DNA of 64,000 nucleotides. Source: WHSW01 sp963749365 (GTDB taxonomy: Bacteria; Actinomycetota; Thermoleophilia; Solirubrobacterales; 70-9). Of the stretch, positions 39,132 through 47,096 are shown piece by piece (within the stretch, counting starts at the first letter, position 1; every line of letters begins with the position of its first letter). Under the pieces are notes generated by a model that had not been told where the DNA came from, searched no databases, and was given only the letters and a program-made list of their open reading frames with translations. A program made the position numbers and the translations under genes. The stretch spans positions 744,001-808,000 of the forward strand of contig CAVVME010000003.1 in the NCBI GenBank assembly GCA_963749365.1, in the 5' to 3' direction.

Positions 39132-40115
39132 CTACCTCGGCGTCTCTTCGCCCTCGACGCGGGCAGTTCCTGCGCCGAGCTTGCGAGCCGCCCGCAGGCG
39201 CGCTGAGCGCGAGCGGGGATTGGTCTCCGCCTCGCGCTCGCCCGGGCGCACGACCCGGCGCGAGAGCAACTCGGCCTCGGGCTCGTGACCGCAGACGCAG
39301 ACCGGGAACTCGGGAGGGCAGGTGCACCCCCGCGCCAGCCCGGCGAGAAAGCGCTTCACCCGACGGTCCTCGAGCGAGTGAAAGGCGATCGCGGCGAAGC
39401 GCCCGCCGTCGGCAAGCAGCGACCAGGCGCCGGGCAGGGCTCGGTCGAGCGAGTCGAGCTCGTCGTTGACGGCGATCCGGATCGCCTGGAAGCTGCGCTT
39501 GGCCGGATGCCCGCGCCCGAACCGGTAGGCGGAGGGGACGGCGGAGCGGATCGCCTCGACCAGCTCGCCGGTGGTCTCAAGCGGGCGGCGGCGGGCGACC
39601 TCGGCGGCGATCGCGCGCGCGTGACGCTCCTCGCCGAGCTCCCGCAGCACGGTCTCGAGCCGTGCGGCCGGCCATTCGTTGACGACCTCGAGCGCCGAGA
39701 GGCCCTGTGAGCTGTCCATCCGCATGTCGAGCGGCGCGTCATAGGAGTAGGAGAAACCCCGCTCCCAGGTGTCGAGCTGATGCGAGGAGATGCCGAGGTC
39801 CATGTAGATCGTCTGCGGGCGAAGCCCTTCCCCGGCGAGCGCCTCGAGCACGTCGGAGAAGTCGCCGGGCTCGAAGCGCGCCTCGCAGCCGAGCTCGGGC
39901 TCGAGCTCGGCGAACCGGGTCGCGGCGGCCGGGTCGCGGTCGATGCAGACGAGCGCGCCGGTGGGCCCGATCCGCTCGGCGACCAGGCGGGCATGGCCGC
40001 CGCCTCCGAAGGTGCAGTCGACGACCGTGTCACCGGGCCCGGGATCGCAGAGGGCGACCAGCTCGGGTCCGAGGACGGGCAGGTGCTCGGTCGGCATGTA
40101 AGTCAGTGTGGCCAT
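39132..40115 (-). CDS. rsmH: 16S rRNA (cytosine-1402-N4)-methyltransferase
   Basis: Methylates C1402 in the decoding centre of the ribosome. It starts TEHLPVLGPELVALCDPGPG; the SAM motif is VVDCTFGGGGHARLVAERIG, then GDFSDVLEAL; YMDLGISSHQLDTWERGFSY and PLDMRMDSSQGLSALEVVNE and HSLEDRRVKRFL are family signatures. 327 residues; ATG 40097 is an alternative start. It overlaps the mraZ stop by one base. Present in nearly all dcw clusters. Confidence 0.96.
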   Translation of the reverse strand: MATLTYMPTEHLPVLGPELVALCDPGPGDTVVDCTFGGGGHARLVAERIGPTGALVCIDRDPAAATRFAELEPELGCEARFEPGDFSDVLEALAGEGLRPQTIYMDLGISSHQLDTWERGFSYSYDAPLDMRMDSSQGLSALEVVNEWPAARLETVLRELGEERHARAIAAEVARRRPLETTGELVEAIRSAVPSAYRFGRGHPAKRSFQAIRIAVNDELDSLDRALPGAWSLLADGGRFAAIAFHSLEDRRVKRFLAGLARGCTCPPEFPVCVCGHEPEAELLSRRVVRPGEREAETNPRSRSARLRAARKLGAGTARVEGEETPR

Positions 40116-40558
40116 CAGCTCACCCCCGGGCCGCGGGCGAGCTCCTCGGCCAGCTCCTCGGCCTGCCCGTCGAGCTCGGCGTAGTGGTCGCGCCAGCGCT
40201 GCGGGTCCCAGAGCTCGATGTGGTCGCCGACTCCGATCACGACACAGGAGCGATCGAGGCCGGCGTGATCGATCAGGTGGCGGGCGAGCCGGACCCGGCC
40301 CGCCGAGTCGAGAGCCTCGTCCTGGGCCGAGGCGTTGAAGCGCCGGTACATCATCCGCCCCTTCTTGCCGAGCCGGTTGAGGTCGGCGAGAAAGCGTTGG
40401 GTCCAGTCGTCATAACCGCGCGGCGAGAAGACCTCGACGCAGGGGTCGAGCCCCGCGACCAGAACCGTTCCGTCGGCGAGCTGGCCGCGCCAGCGTGCCG
40501 GGATCGTGAGCCGGTCCTTGGAGTCGAGGCTGTGTTCGTACTGACCGCGAAATGCCAT
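40115..40558 (-). CDS. mraZ: Transcriptional regulator MraZ
   Basis: DNA-binding protein with two SpoVT/AbrB-like domains that usually represses the dcw operon it heads. FRGQYEHSLDSKDRLTIPAR opens the first domain and SAGRVRLARHLIDHAGLDRS the second; 147 residues is typical. Three MraZ-type boxes lie in its promoter (40649-40672). The mRNA leader is about 85-90 bases, so this gene is not leaderless, unlike many neighbours. Confidence 0.95.
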   Translation of the reverse strand: MAFRGQYEHSLDSKDRLTIPARWRGQLADGTVLVAGLDPCVEVFSPRGYDDWTQRFLADLNRLGKKGRMMYRRFNASAQDEALDSAGRVRLARHLIDHAGLDRSCVVIGVGDHIELWDPQRWRDHYAELDGQAEELAEELARGPGVS

Positions 40559-40648
40559 CTGGCTGAAGAGACCGGAGGAGAAGATCTGGACCGGAGTGGC
40601 GAGGTGGGAGGAGCCTCACCACCCCGGTCCCTGGGTCAACTGCTTGGG

Positions 40649-40672
40649 CCACGCTAACCCACTCTGCCCCAC
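40649..40672 (-). promoter_or_regulatory. MraZ operator: three GTGG boxes at 10-base period
   Basis: On the minus strand GTGGGGCAGA, GTGGGTTAGC and GTGGCCC follow each other exactly ten bases apart (boxes at 40669-40672, 40659-40662, 40649-40652). This matches the known TGGGN-type direct repeats with 5-base spacers bound by MraZ. The boxes sit inside the promoter spacer and -10, which fits direct repression. Confidence 0.75.
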
Positions 40673-40679
40673 TTTGCAA
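40651..40679 (-). promoter_or_regulatory. dcw operon promoter (TTGCAA-17-TAGCGT)
   Basis: TTGCAA (40674-40679), 17 bases, TAGCGT (40651-40656) reads toward mraZ. The surrounding 292 bases between mraZ and the plus-strand membrane protein gene contain this promoter, the operator, and a separate 16-bp palindrome near the other gene. Confidence 0.6.
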
Positions 40680-40819
40680 CACAGCGTCGATCGCGAATTG
40701 GACCCGCTCCGTCGGACGGACTTGCTACCGGCCCCCTGAATGAGTGGATTTACGGCTTGCCGGAGCGCAATCAGGGGCGGGCGCTCGGGTGCCCGCGCGC
40801 CCACCGGCGAGCCCGCGGA

Positions 40820-40835
40820 TGCAAGCCCGCTTGCA
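40820..40835. promoter_or_regulatory. 16-bp inverted repeat, candidate operator
   Basis: TGCAAGC-CC-GCTTGCA is a perfect 7+7 inverted repeat ending three bases before the likely -10 (TAAGGT, 40838-40843) of the membrane protein gene at 40851. A bound dimer would cover the -35 region. Confidence 0.45.
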
Positions 40836-40837
40836 GA

Positions 40838-40843
40838 TAAGGT
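40838..40843 (+). promoter_or_regulatory. Candidate -10 hexamer of the 40851 membrane protein gene
   Basis: TAAGGT is seven bases before the GTG at 40851, so the transcript probably starts at or next to the start codon. Confidence 0.4.
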
Positions 40844-40850
40844 CCCGCCG

Positions 40851-41795
40851 GTGAGCGCCGAGACCCCGCCTGACCCGGTCAGCGCGCCACCGCCGGGCGC
40901 CGCCCCGGCGACCCCCTCGGTGCCCAGCGCACCGCCGGTTCCCGACGACGCGGGCGACACCCGCGGGCTTCACATGCGCAGGCTCGCGGGCCACCCGCTG
41001 ACCTTGATCGGGGGCGGCGCGCTGGCGCTCGCCGTGCTGCTCGTCGCCGGCACCCAGCTCGGCTGGGGGATCGGCGGAATCGGCGCGATCGGCGCCCTGC
41101 TGGTCGTCGGCCTCGGCGTCCTGATCGCCGCCAACTCGGCGGCTCGCGACGACTTCTTCACCGCCTACGCGCGAGGGCGAGACCTGGCCCGGATCGAGGG
41201 ACGCACGCCGCTGCCGCCGGTGACGCCGCTGCTCTCGCGCGGAGACCGGCGCTATGCGCAGGAGCGCTTCAACGGCGTGCTCCCGGGCGGGCTCGACGGC
41301 AGTCTCTGCCTCTACACCTACGAGGAGGAGAGCACCGACTCCGACGGCGACCGCCAAACGACCTACGTCCACTTCACGATCGTGATCACCCAGCTCCCGG
41401 CAACCGCGGCGCTGGTCCAGGAGCTCTACTGCCAGCGCCGGGTCGGGTTCCGGTTCATGGACTCGATGGAGGACGTCTTCCGCAAGCGCCAGCGGGTCGA
41501 GCAGGAGTCGGCGGCGGTCGACGAGGAATTCGAGATCTTCACCGGCGCCAACGACGAACTCGCACGGGCGCGCCAGATCCTCTCCCCCAGCTTCCTCGTC
41601 TGGCTCGAGTCGCACGCGCCCGAGGCGTACGCGTTCGAGCTCGTCGCCGGGTCGCTCGTCTGCAACGTCAAGGGCCACAAGAGATCGGCCGCCGAGCTGG
41701 ACGAGATCTGCATCGCCTCCGCCGCGGTCGCGCGGCGGATGGACGAGGAGGCGTCCGAGCTCGGACCGGCGCCGCTCTCACCGCCACCGCCCTGA
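40851..41795 (+). CDS. Membrane protein with proline-rich N-terminus, unknown function
   Basis: 314 residues, family not recognised. A proline/alanine-rich cytoplasmic start (PPDPVSAPPPGAAPATPSVP), two adjacent transmembrane helices (LTLIGGGALALAVLLVAGTQ and IGGIGAIGALLVVGLGVLIA), then a soluble C-terminal domain of about 200 residues (DDFFTAYARGRDLARIEGRT, LCLYTYEEESTDSDGDRQTT, HFTIVITQLPATAALVQELY) that looks mixed alpha/beta. It resembles uncharacterised actinobacterial proteins with a single conserved cytoplasmic domain, but I cannot name one. The next gene overlaps its stop (TGATG). Confidence 0.7.
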   Translation: MSAETPPDPVSAPPPGAAPATPSVPSAPPVPDDAGDTRGLHMRRLAGHPLTLIGGGALALAVLLVAGTQLGWGIGGIGAIGALLVVGLGVLIAANSAARDDFFTAYARGRDLARIEGRTPLPPVTPLLSRGDRRYAQERFNGVLPGGLDGSLCLYTYEEESTDSDGDRQTTYVHFTIVITQLPATAALVQELYCQRRVGFRFMDSMEDVFRKRQRVEQESAAVDEEFEIFTGANDELARARQILSPSFLVWLESHAPEAYAFELVAGSLVCNVKGHKRSAAELDEICIASAAVARRMDEEASELGPAPLSPPPP

Positions 41796-43108
41796 TGGGC
41801 GGGCATCCGGCGCTGGCAGCGCTGCGAGAGGGGCGAATCGGCGACCTCGCAGACCTCTACGAACCCGACGCCAGGCTCGATCTCTCCGTCCCCGGCCGAC
41901 GCGAGCTCGTCGAGGGGCGTGCCGCGATCCGCGAGCGCCTGCTCGCGAGCTTCCGCGATCAGGTGCCCGCGACGAGCTGGGAGGCGCGTGACTACGAGTC
42001 CGGCGCCGCGGTGACACTCGAGCGTCCGCCCTGGCGCCAGCGCCACTACCTGCACCTGGCCGGGACCGGGGTCGCTGCGCACTGGGTCTACGCCGCCGGG
42101 CTCGCCGCCGCGGGCGAGCCCGAGCTGCCCGATCAGGTTCGCGAGCGGGCGGCCGCGATCGAGGTCGAGGAGCTGGTTGGAGGCGGCAACTCGGGTGCGG
42201 TGCTGGCGCGCCTGCGGCGCGCCGACGGGGAGCGGGTGATCGCCAAGCAACTCCGCCCGCGGGGCGACTGGCTCGGGCGGGCGCTGGGGGGCGGCGCGCG
42301 GTCGGCGGAGCTATGGCGCGATGGGGTGCTCGCCGGGCTCCCCGAGGGACTCGACCCGGCGGTGATCGACGCCTTCGAGGCCGAGGGCTCGTGGTGGCTG
42401 CTGATGCGGGACGCGTCCGGCGCGCTGCTCGGCGACGAGCGCCGCCTGAGCCGCGCCGAGAACCGGCGGATACTGGCTCTCGCGGCCGCCATGCATGAGC
42501 GCTTCGATGGCGCGCGGGTCCCGGCGCTCGCCACGGCCGCCGCCCGGCTCGGAATCGCCGGCGCCCCGGTCGCGGCTGCCGAGGTCGATGGCCAGGACCT
42601 GCTGCCGAAACAGTTCGGGGCGGCGTGGGACGCGTTCGCGGCGTCGGTGCCGAGACCGGTCGGCGAAGTGGTGCGCAGGCTCGCGGACGACCCGAGGCCG
42701 CTCGCCGAGCTGATCGTGCGTGGCGGCACCACCTTGATCCACGGCGACCTGCGTGACGACAACCTCGGGCTCGAGGGCGACCGGGTCGTACTGCTCGACT
42801 GGGACATGGCAACCGCCGCGACGCCGGCGGTCGAGTTCGCCTGGTACCTGGGACACGACGCCTGGCGGATCGATGCCAGCCATGACGAGATCACGGACGA
42901 CTTCCGGGCCGCGGAGGGCGATGCGGTCGGCGACGAGGACCTCGCGCTGGGCCTGATCTGCGGCCTCGTGATGTACGGATGGGTGTTCGGCCACTCGGCG
43001 GTCGTGCACCCCGACCCTGTCGAACGCGGCTGGGGAACAGCGGAGTTGGACTGGTGGGTGCCGCGGGTCGCCGAGGCGCTGGAGTGGACCGGGCTCGGGA
43101 CCGTTTAG
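41795..43108 (+). CDS. SnoaL-like domain fused to aminoglycoside phosphotransferase-like kinase
   Basis: 437 residues in two parts. Residues 1-110 resemble a SnoaL/nuclear-transport-factor-2 fold (LREGRIGDLADLYEPDARLD, EGRAAIRERLLASF). The rest is a protein-kinase-like small-molecule kinase: a glycine-rich start (VGGGNSGAVLARLRRADGER with VIAKQLR holding the ATP lysine), the catalytic loop LIHGDLRDDNLGLEGDRVVL and the metal-binding LLDWDMATA. Family members phosphorylate antibiotics, choline or sugars; no substrate is evident. It could be a resistance or metabolic kinase. Stop overlaps the HAD gene convergently by four bases. Confidence 0.75.
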   Translation: MGGHPALAALREGRIGDLADLYEPDARLDLSVPGRRELVEGRAAIRERLLASFRDQVPATSWEARDYESGAAVTLERPPWRQRHYLHLAGTGVAAHWVYAAGLAAAGEPELPDQVRERAAAIEVEELVGGGNSGAVLARLRRADGERVIAKQLRPRGDWLGRALGGGARSAELWRDGVLAGLPEGLDPAVIDAFEAEGSWWLLMRDASGALLGDERRLSRAENRRILALAAAMHERFDGARVPALATAAARLGIAGAPVAAAEVDGQDLLPKQFGAAWDAFAASVPRPVGEVVRRLADDPRPLAELIVRGGTTLIHGDLRDDNLGLEGDRVVLLDWDMATAATPAVEFAWYLGHDAWRIDASHDEITDDFRAAEGDAVGDEDLALGLICGLVMYGWVFGHSAVVHPDPVERGWGTAELDWWVPRVAEALEWTGLGTV

Positions 43109-43788
43109 AAGGGGAGCCCGTCGTCGGTGAGCGAGGCGACGACCCAGTCGCCGCCCGCCGCCCGCAGATCGTCGACCGAGTACTCGCCCGTGGCGACGCC
43201 GACGACCCGGATCCCGGCGGCGTGCCCGGCCGCGACGTCGAGTGGGGTGTCGCCGGTCGCGATGCAGGCAGCGCGGTCCAGCTTGCCCCCGGCTGCCGCG
43301 TCCGCGCGCTCGAGGGCCTTGCGGGCGACGTCGGCGCGCTCGTCGGCATCCGAGCCATAGCCGCCGAAGGCGAAGTAGCGGTTGAGACCGGCGCGGGCGA
43401 GCTTGATCCGTGCAGCAGGCTCGGTGTTGCCGGTGATCAGACCAACCAGACGCCCTTCGCCGGTCAGCCGCTCGAGTAGCGGCTCGGCCCCGGGCATCAC
43501 CCGGTAGCCGGGCGAGGCCTCGACCTCCTCGTGCAGGTAACGCTCGCGGAGCGCCATCAGCCTCGCCATCTCCTCGCCCTCCGGCTCGCGGCCGATCGCG
43601 CCCCGGAAGCACTGCAGGCCGACGACTGGGTCCGGCACCCCCTTTCCGGTGTAGTCGGGCACGTTGACCGCGACGCCTTGCAGCTCGAGGAAGGCCCGCT
43701 GCCAGGCGCGGTCGCTGGCGCCGCCGGTCGAGATCAGGGTGCCGTCGATGTCGAACAGCACCGCCGATACGCCGCCGGGCTCAGCCAC
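43105..43788 (-). CDS. HAD-family hydrolase (phosphoglycolate phosphatase-like)
   Basis: A 227-residue haloacid dehalogenase phosphatase. The nucleophile aspartate is in LFDIDGTLISTGG, the threonine/serine motif in LVGLITGNTE, the lysine in the ALERAD region and the acidic motif in CIATGDTPLDVAAGHAAGIR. The cap is the helical C1 type. Phosphoglycolate phosphatase is the usual family label, but the substrate cannot be assigned from sequence. It overlaps the pgi stop by eight bases and may be cotranscribed with pgi. Confidence 0.82.
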   Translation of the reverse strand: MAEPGGVSAVLFDIDGTLISTGGASDRAWQRAFLELQGVAVNVPDYTGKGVPDPVVGLQCFRGAIGREPEGEEMARLMALRERYLHEEVEASPGYRVMPGAEPLLERLTGEGRLVGLITGNTEPAARIKLARAGLNRYFAFGGYGSDADERADVARKALERADAAAGGKLDRAACIATGDTPLDVAAGHAAGIRVVGVATGEYSVDDLRAAGGDWVVASLTDDGLPF

Positions 43789-45430
43789 CGGTTCGATGTG
43801 CGCGGTAGCGCCGGATCAGGGCGTTGGTGGAGCTGTCGTGGTCGAGCGTCGGCTCGTCGGCGCTCTGCAGCTCGGGAACGATCCGCTTCGCCAGCAGCTT
43901 GCCCAGCTCGACCCCCCACTGATCGAAGGAGTCGATGTCCCAGATCGCGCCCTGGGTGAAGACGCTGTGCTCGTAGAGTGCGACCAGGCTCCCCAGAGAG
44001 CGCGGGGTGAGCTTCTGCGCCAGGATCACGTTCGTCGGCCGGTTTCCCTCGAAGACCCGGGGCGCGACCAGCGCCGGCGGGGTGCCCTCCTCGCGCACCT
44101 GCGCGGCCGTCCTGCCGAACGCCAGCGCCTCGGCCTGGGCGAAGACGTTCGCCAGCAGCAGGTCGTGATGGTCGCCGAGCGGGTTGAGCGGCTCGCAGAA
44201 GCCGATCAGGTCGCAGGGGATCAGCTTCGTCCCCTGGTGGATGAGCTGGTAGAAGGAGTGCTGGCCGTTGGTCCCCGGCTCGCCCCAGTAGACGGCTCCG
44301 GTCTCATAGTCGACCGCCTCTCCGTCCAGCGTCACGTGCTTGCCGTTCGACTCCATCGTCAGCTGCTGGAGATACGCCGGGAACCGCTTCAGGTACTGCT
44401 CGTAAGGCAGCACCGCGACCGTCTGGGCACCGAAGAAGTCCCCGTACCAAACCGCGAGCAGGCCGAGCAGGGCGGGCAGGTTGGCCTCGGTCGGCGCCTC
44501 GCGGAAGTGCTCGTCGATCGCGTGAAACCCGGCCAGCAGCTCGGCGAAGGCGACGGGGCCGATCGCGAGCATGGTCGAGAGCCCAACCGCCGAATCCATC
44601 GAGTACCGGCCGCCGACCCAGTCCCAGAACCCGAACATGTTCTCGGTCTCGATCCCGAACTCCGCCACCCCCTCGGCGTTGGTCGAGACGGCGACGAAGT
44701 GCCTGGCGATCGCCGCTTCGTCGCCGCCGAGGCCGGCCAGGGCCCACTCGCGAGCCGTGCGCGCGTTGGTCATCGTTTCCAGGGTCGTGAACGTCTTCGA
44801 GCAGACGACGAACAGCGTCTCGGCAGGGTCGAGGTCGCGGGTCGCCTCGGCGAAGTCCGTCCCGTCGACGTTGGAGACGAAGCGAAAGCTCATCTGCGGG
44901 GCCGAGTAGTGACGCAGCGCCTCATAGGCCATCACCGGTCCCAGGTCCGAGCCGCCGATACCGATGTTGACCACGTTGCGGATCCGCTCGCCGCTGGCCC
45001 CTCGCCAGTCGCCGCTGCGGACCCGCTCGCAGAAGGCGGCCATGCGGTCGAGTACCTCGTGGACGTCGGCGACCACGTCGGTGCCGTCGACGACCAGCGA
45101 GCGTCCGCGCGGCATCCGCAGCGCGACGTGGAGCACGGACCGGTCCTCGGAGACGTTGATCCGCTCGCCTCGGAACATCGCCTCTCGGCGCTCGGCCAAC
45201 CCACACTCGGCGGCGAGCGCCGCTAGCAGCTCGATGGTCTCGTCGGTGACCCGGTTCTTCGACAGGTCGAGGTAGAGGCCCGCCGCCTCGGCGACCAGCC
45301 GCTCGCCGCGGCCCGGGTCGTCGGCGAACAGGTCGCGCAGGTGGCGTCCGGCGAGCTCCGCGTGATGGCGCTCGAGGCGGCGCCAGGCGTCGCGCTCGCG
45401 CAGCGCGCTGATGCCGGTCTGCCCGTCCAC
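43781..45430 (-). CDS. pgi: Glucose-6-phosphate isomerase
   Basis: Interconverts glucose 6-phosphate and fructose 6-phosphate at the entry to glycolysis and the pentose phosphate pathway. VVNIGIGGSDLGPVMAYEAL, VCSKTFTTLETMTNARTARE and GRYSMDSAVGLSTMLAIGP are the signature regions; YWGEPGTNGQHSFYQLIHQG holds the catalytic glutamate and histidine; and FDQWGVELGKLLAKRI closes the protein. 549 residues, full length. The GTG at 45430 has no ribosome binding site; TAGGGT lies ten bases upstream. Divergent from a macrodomain gene. Confidence 0.96.
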   Translation of the reverse strand: MDGQTGISALRERDAWRRLERHHAELAGRHLRDLFADDPGRGERLVAEAAGLYLDLSKNRVTDETIELLAALAAECGLAERREAMFRGERINVSEDRSVLHVALRMPRGRSLVVDGTDVVADVHEVLDRMAAFCERVRSGDWRGASGERIRNVVNIGIGGSDLGPVMAYEALRHYSAPQMSFRFVSNVDGTDFAEATRDLDPAETLFVVCSKTFTTLETMTNARTAREWALAGLGGDEAAIARHFVAVSTNAEGVAEFGIETENMFGFWDWVGGRYSMDSAVGLSTMLAIGPVAFAELLAGFHAIDEHFREAPTEANLPALLGLLAVWYGDFFGAQTVAVLPYEQYLKRFPAYLQQLTMESNGKHVTLDGEAVDYETGAVYWGEPGTNGQHSFYQLIHQGTKLIPCDLIGFCEPLNPLGDHHDLLLANVFAQAEALAFGRTAAQVREEGTPPALVAPRVFEGNRPTNVILAQKLTPRSLGSLVALYEHSVFTQGAIWDIDSFDQWGVELGKLLAKRIVPELQSADEPTLDHDSSTNALIRRYRAHRTGG

Positions 45431-45487
45431 CGTGCGCCGGACCCTATACCCGACGCCGTGCCTGCCGGAAGCGGCGGCCGACCCACC

Positions 45488-45493
45488 TAGACT
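45488..45493 (+). promoter_or_regulatory. Candidate -10 hexamer of the macrodomain gene
   Basis: TAGACT is six bases before the GTG at 45500, in the 69-base gap from the divergent pgi start. Confidence 0.45.
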
Positions 45494-45499
45494 CGGCCG

Positions 45500-46015
45500 G
45501 TGGCCCCGATCGAGGTCCTCGACGTCGACATCACCGGGCTCGAGGTCGACGCGATCACCAACGCCGCCAACACGTCGCTGCTGCATGGCGGCGGCGTCGC
45601 CGGGGCGATCGTCCGGGCCGGAGGGCAGGAGATCCAGGAGGAGAGCGACCGACTCGCCCCGATCGGGCTCGGCGAGGCGGTGGCCTCCGGGGCGGGAAGG
45701 CTGCCCGCGCGCTGGGTGATCCACGCGGCGACGATGGACCCCGGCGGGCCGACGTCCGCGGAGGCGATCCGGGCCGCGACCGCGAGCGCGCTTCGGGTCG
45801 CGGACGAGCTCGGCGCCCGCTCGCTGGGGCTGGTCGCGTTCGGCACCGGCGTCGGCGGCTTCTCGGTCGCCAAGGCGGCGCGGATCGAGGTCGAGGAGGT
45901 CCGCCGCCATCTCGACGGCGACAGTGGCCTCGAGCGAATCGTCCTCTGCGTTCGCGGCGCCGAGGCCCGGGGGGCGTTTGAGGCCGAGCTGGCGGGTCCG
46001 CCCGGCCCCGGTTAG
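45500..46015 (+). CDS. Macrodomain protein (ADP-ribose-binding)
   Basis: 171-residue single macrodomain. The ligand loops are clear: DAITNAANTSLLHGGGVAGA then IVRAGGQEIQEES, and the second loop LVAFGTGVGGFSVAKAA. VIHAATMDPGG lies between. Macrodomains bind ADP-ribose or O-acetyl-ADP-ribose and may remove ADP-ribose from proteins or nucleic acids. Located between pgi and tal, it has no obvious partner transferase here. Leaderless GTG start. Confidence 0.85.
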   Translation: MAPIEVLDVDITGLEVDAITNAANTSLLHGGGVAGAIVRAGGQEIQEESDRLAPIGLGEAVASGAGRLPARWVIHAATMDPGGPTSAEAIRAATASALRVADELGARSLGLVAFGTGVGGFSVAKAARIEVEEVRRHLDGDSGLERIVLCVRGAEARGAFEAELAGPPGPG

Positions 46016-46025
46016 CGCCAGGCTC

Positions 46026-47096
46026 TCAGGCCGCTGCGTGCTGGCGCGCGATCGTGCCCAGCAGCTCGCGCCAGGAGGCGGCGAACGCGTCGGCGCCCTC
46101 GACCTGAAGCCGCTCGGCGAGCGCGTCGACGTCGATCCCGGCCTCGGCGAATGACGCCAGCACCTGCTCGGCGTCGCCTCCGTCGGCGGGGATCGGGTCG
46201 CCGATCTCGCCGTGGTCCGCGACCGCGAGCAGGGTCTTCTCGGGCATCGTGTTGACGGTCTGCGGGGCGGCCAGCTCCTCGACGTAGAGGGTGTCGGACG
46301 CGTCGGGGTCCTTGGTCCCGGTGCTCGCCCAGAGCAACCGCTGCGCGCGGGCTCCCGCGTTGGCGAGGCGCTGCCAGCGCCCGGAGTCGAGCAGCTCGCG
46401 GTAGGCGCTGTAGGTGCGCTTGCCGATCGCCACCCCGAGACGGTTGCGCAGCTCCTCGGGTGCCGTCTCGGCGACCGCGACGTCCCAGCGGCTGACGAAC
46501 AGCGAGGCGACCGAGGGCACGTCGGGATCGAGCCCGGCCTCGATCCGGCGCTCGATCCCGCGCATGAAGGCGTCGGCGGCGCCGAGGTAGTGCTCGCGCG
46601 AGAACAGCAGGGTGACGTTGATCGGGATCCCGGCGAAGATCGACTCCTCGATCGCGGTCCTCCCCTCCGCCGTGCCCGGGATCTTGATGAACACGTTGTC
46701 GCGGGCGCGCGAGTGCAGCTCTGTCGCCTGGGCGATCGTCGCCTTCGCGTCGTTGGCGAGCAGCGGCGAGACCTCGAGCGAGACCCAGCCGTCGACGCCG
46801 TCGCTGCGCTCGTGGACCGCTCCGAACAGCTCCGCCGCCCGGCCGAGGTCGGCGAGCGCCAGCTCGAAGAACAGCGCCTCGTCCTCCAGCCCCCGCCCGG
46901 CGAGCTCGTCGATCTGCTCGTCGTAGGCCTCGCCCGAGCCGATCGCCTTGTCGAAGATCGTCGGGTTCGAGGTCAGCCCGGTGACCGAGAGCTCGCGCAC
47001 GTAGCGCTCCAGGGTGCCCTCGTCGAGCATCGTCCGGGTGATGTTGTCCACCCACAGGCTCTGGCCGAGCTCGGCCAGGGTCGTCGTCGCCGTCAT
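46026..47096 (-). CDS. tal: Transaldolase
   Basis: Moves a dihydroxyacetone unit between sugar phosphates in the nonoxidative pentose phosphate pathway. LWVDNITRTMLDEGTLERYV then VTGLTSNPTIFDKAIGSG, the Schiff-base lysine in NVFIKIPGTAEGRTAIEES, and GIPINVTLLFSREHYLGAAD are diagnostic of the larger actinobacterial transaldolase type. 356 residues. The ATG at 47096 overlaps the tkt stop (ATGA), so both are cotranslated. Confidence 0.96.
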   Translation of the reverse strand: MTATTTLAELGQSLWVDNITRTMLDEGTLERYVRELSVTGLTSNPTIFDKAIGSGEAYDEQIDELAGRGLEDEALFFELALADLGRAAELFGAVHERSDGVDGWVSLEVSPLLANDAKATIAQATELHSRARDNVFIKIPGTAEGRTAIEESIFAGIPINVTLLFSREHYLGAADAFMRGIERRIEAGLDPDVPSVASLFVSRWDVAVAETAPEELRNRLGVAIGKRTYSAYRELLDSGRWQRLANAGARAQRLLWASTGTKDPDASDTLYVEELAAPQTVNTMPEKTLLAVADHGEIGDPIPADGGDAEQVLASFAEAGIDVDALAERLQVEGADAFAASWRELLGTIARQHAAA

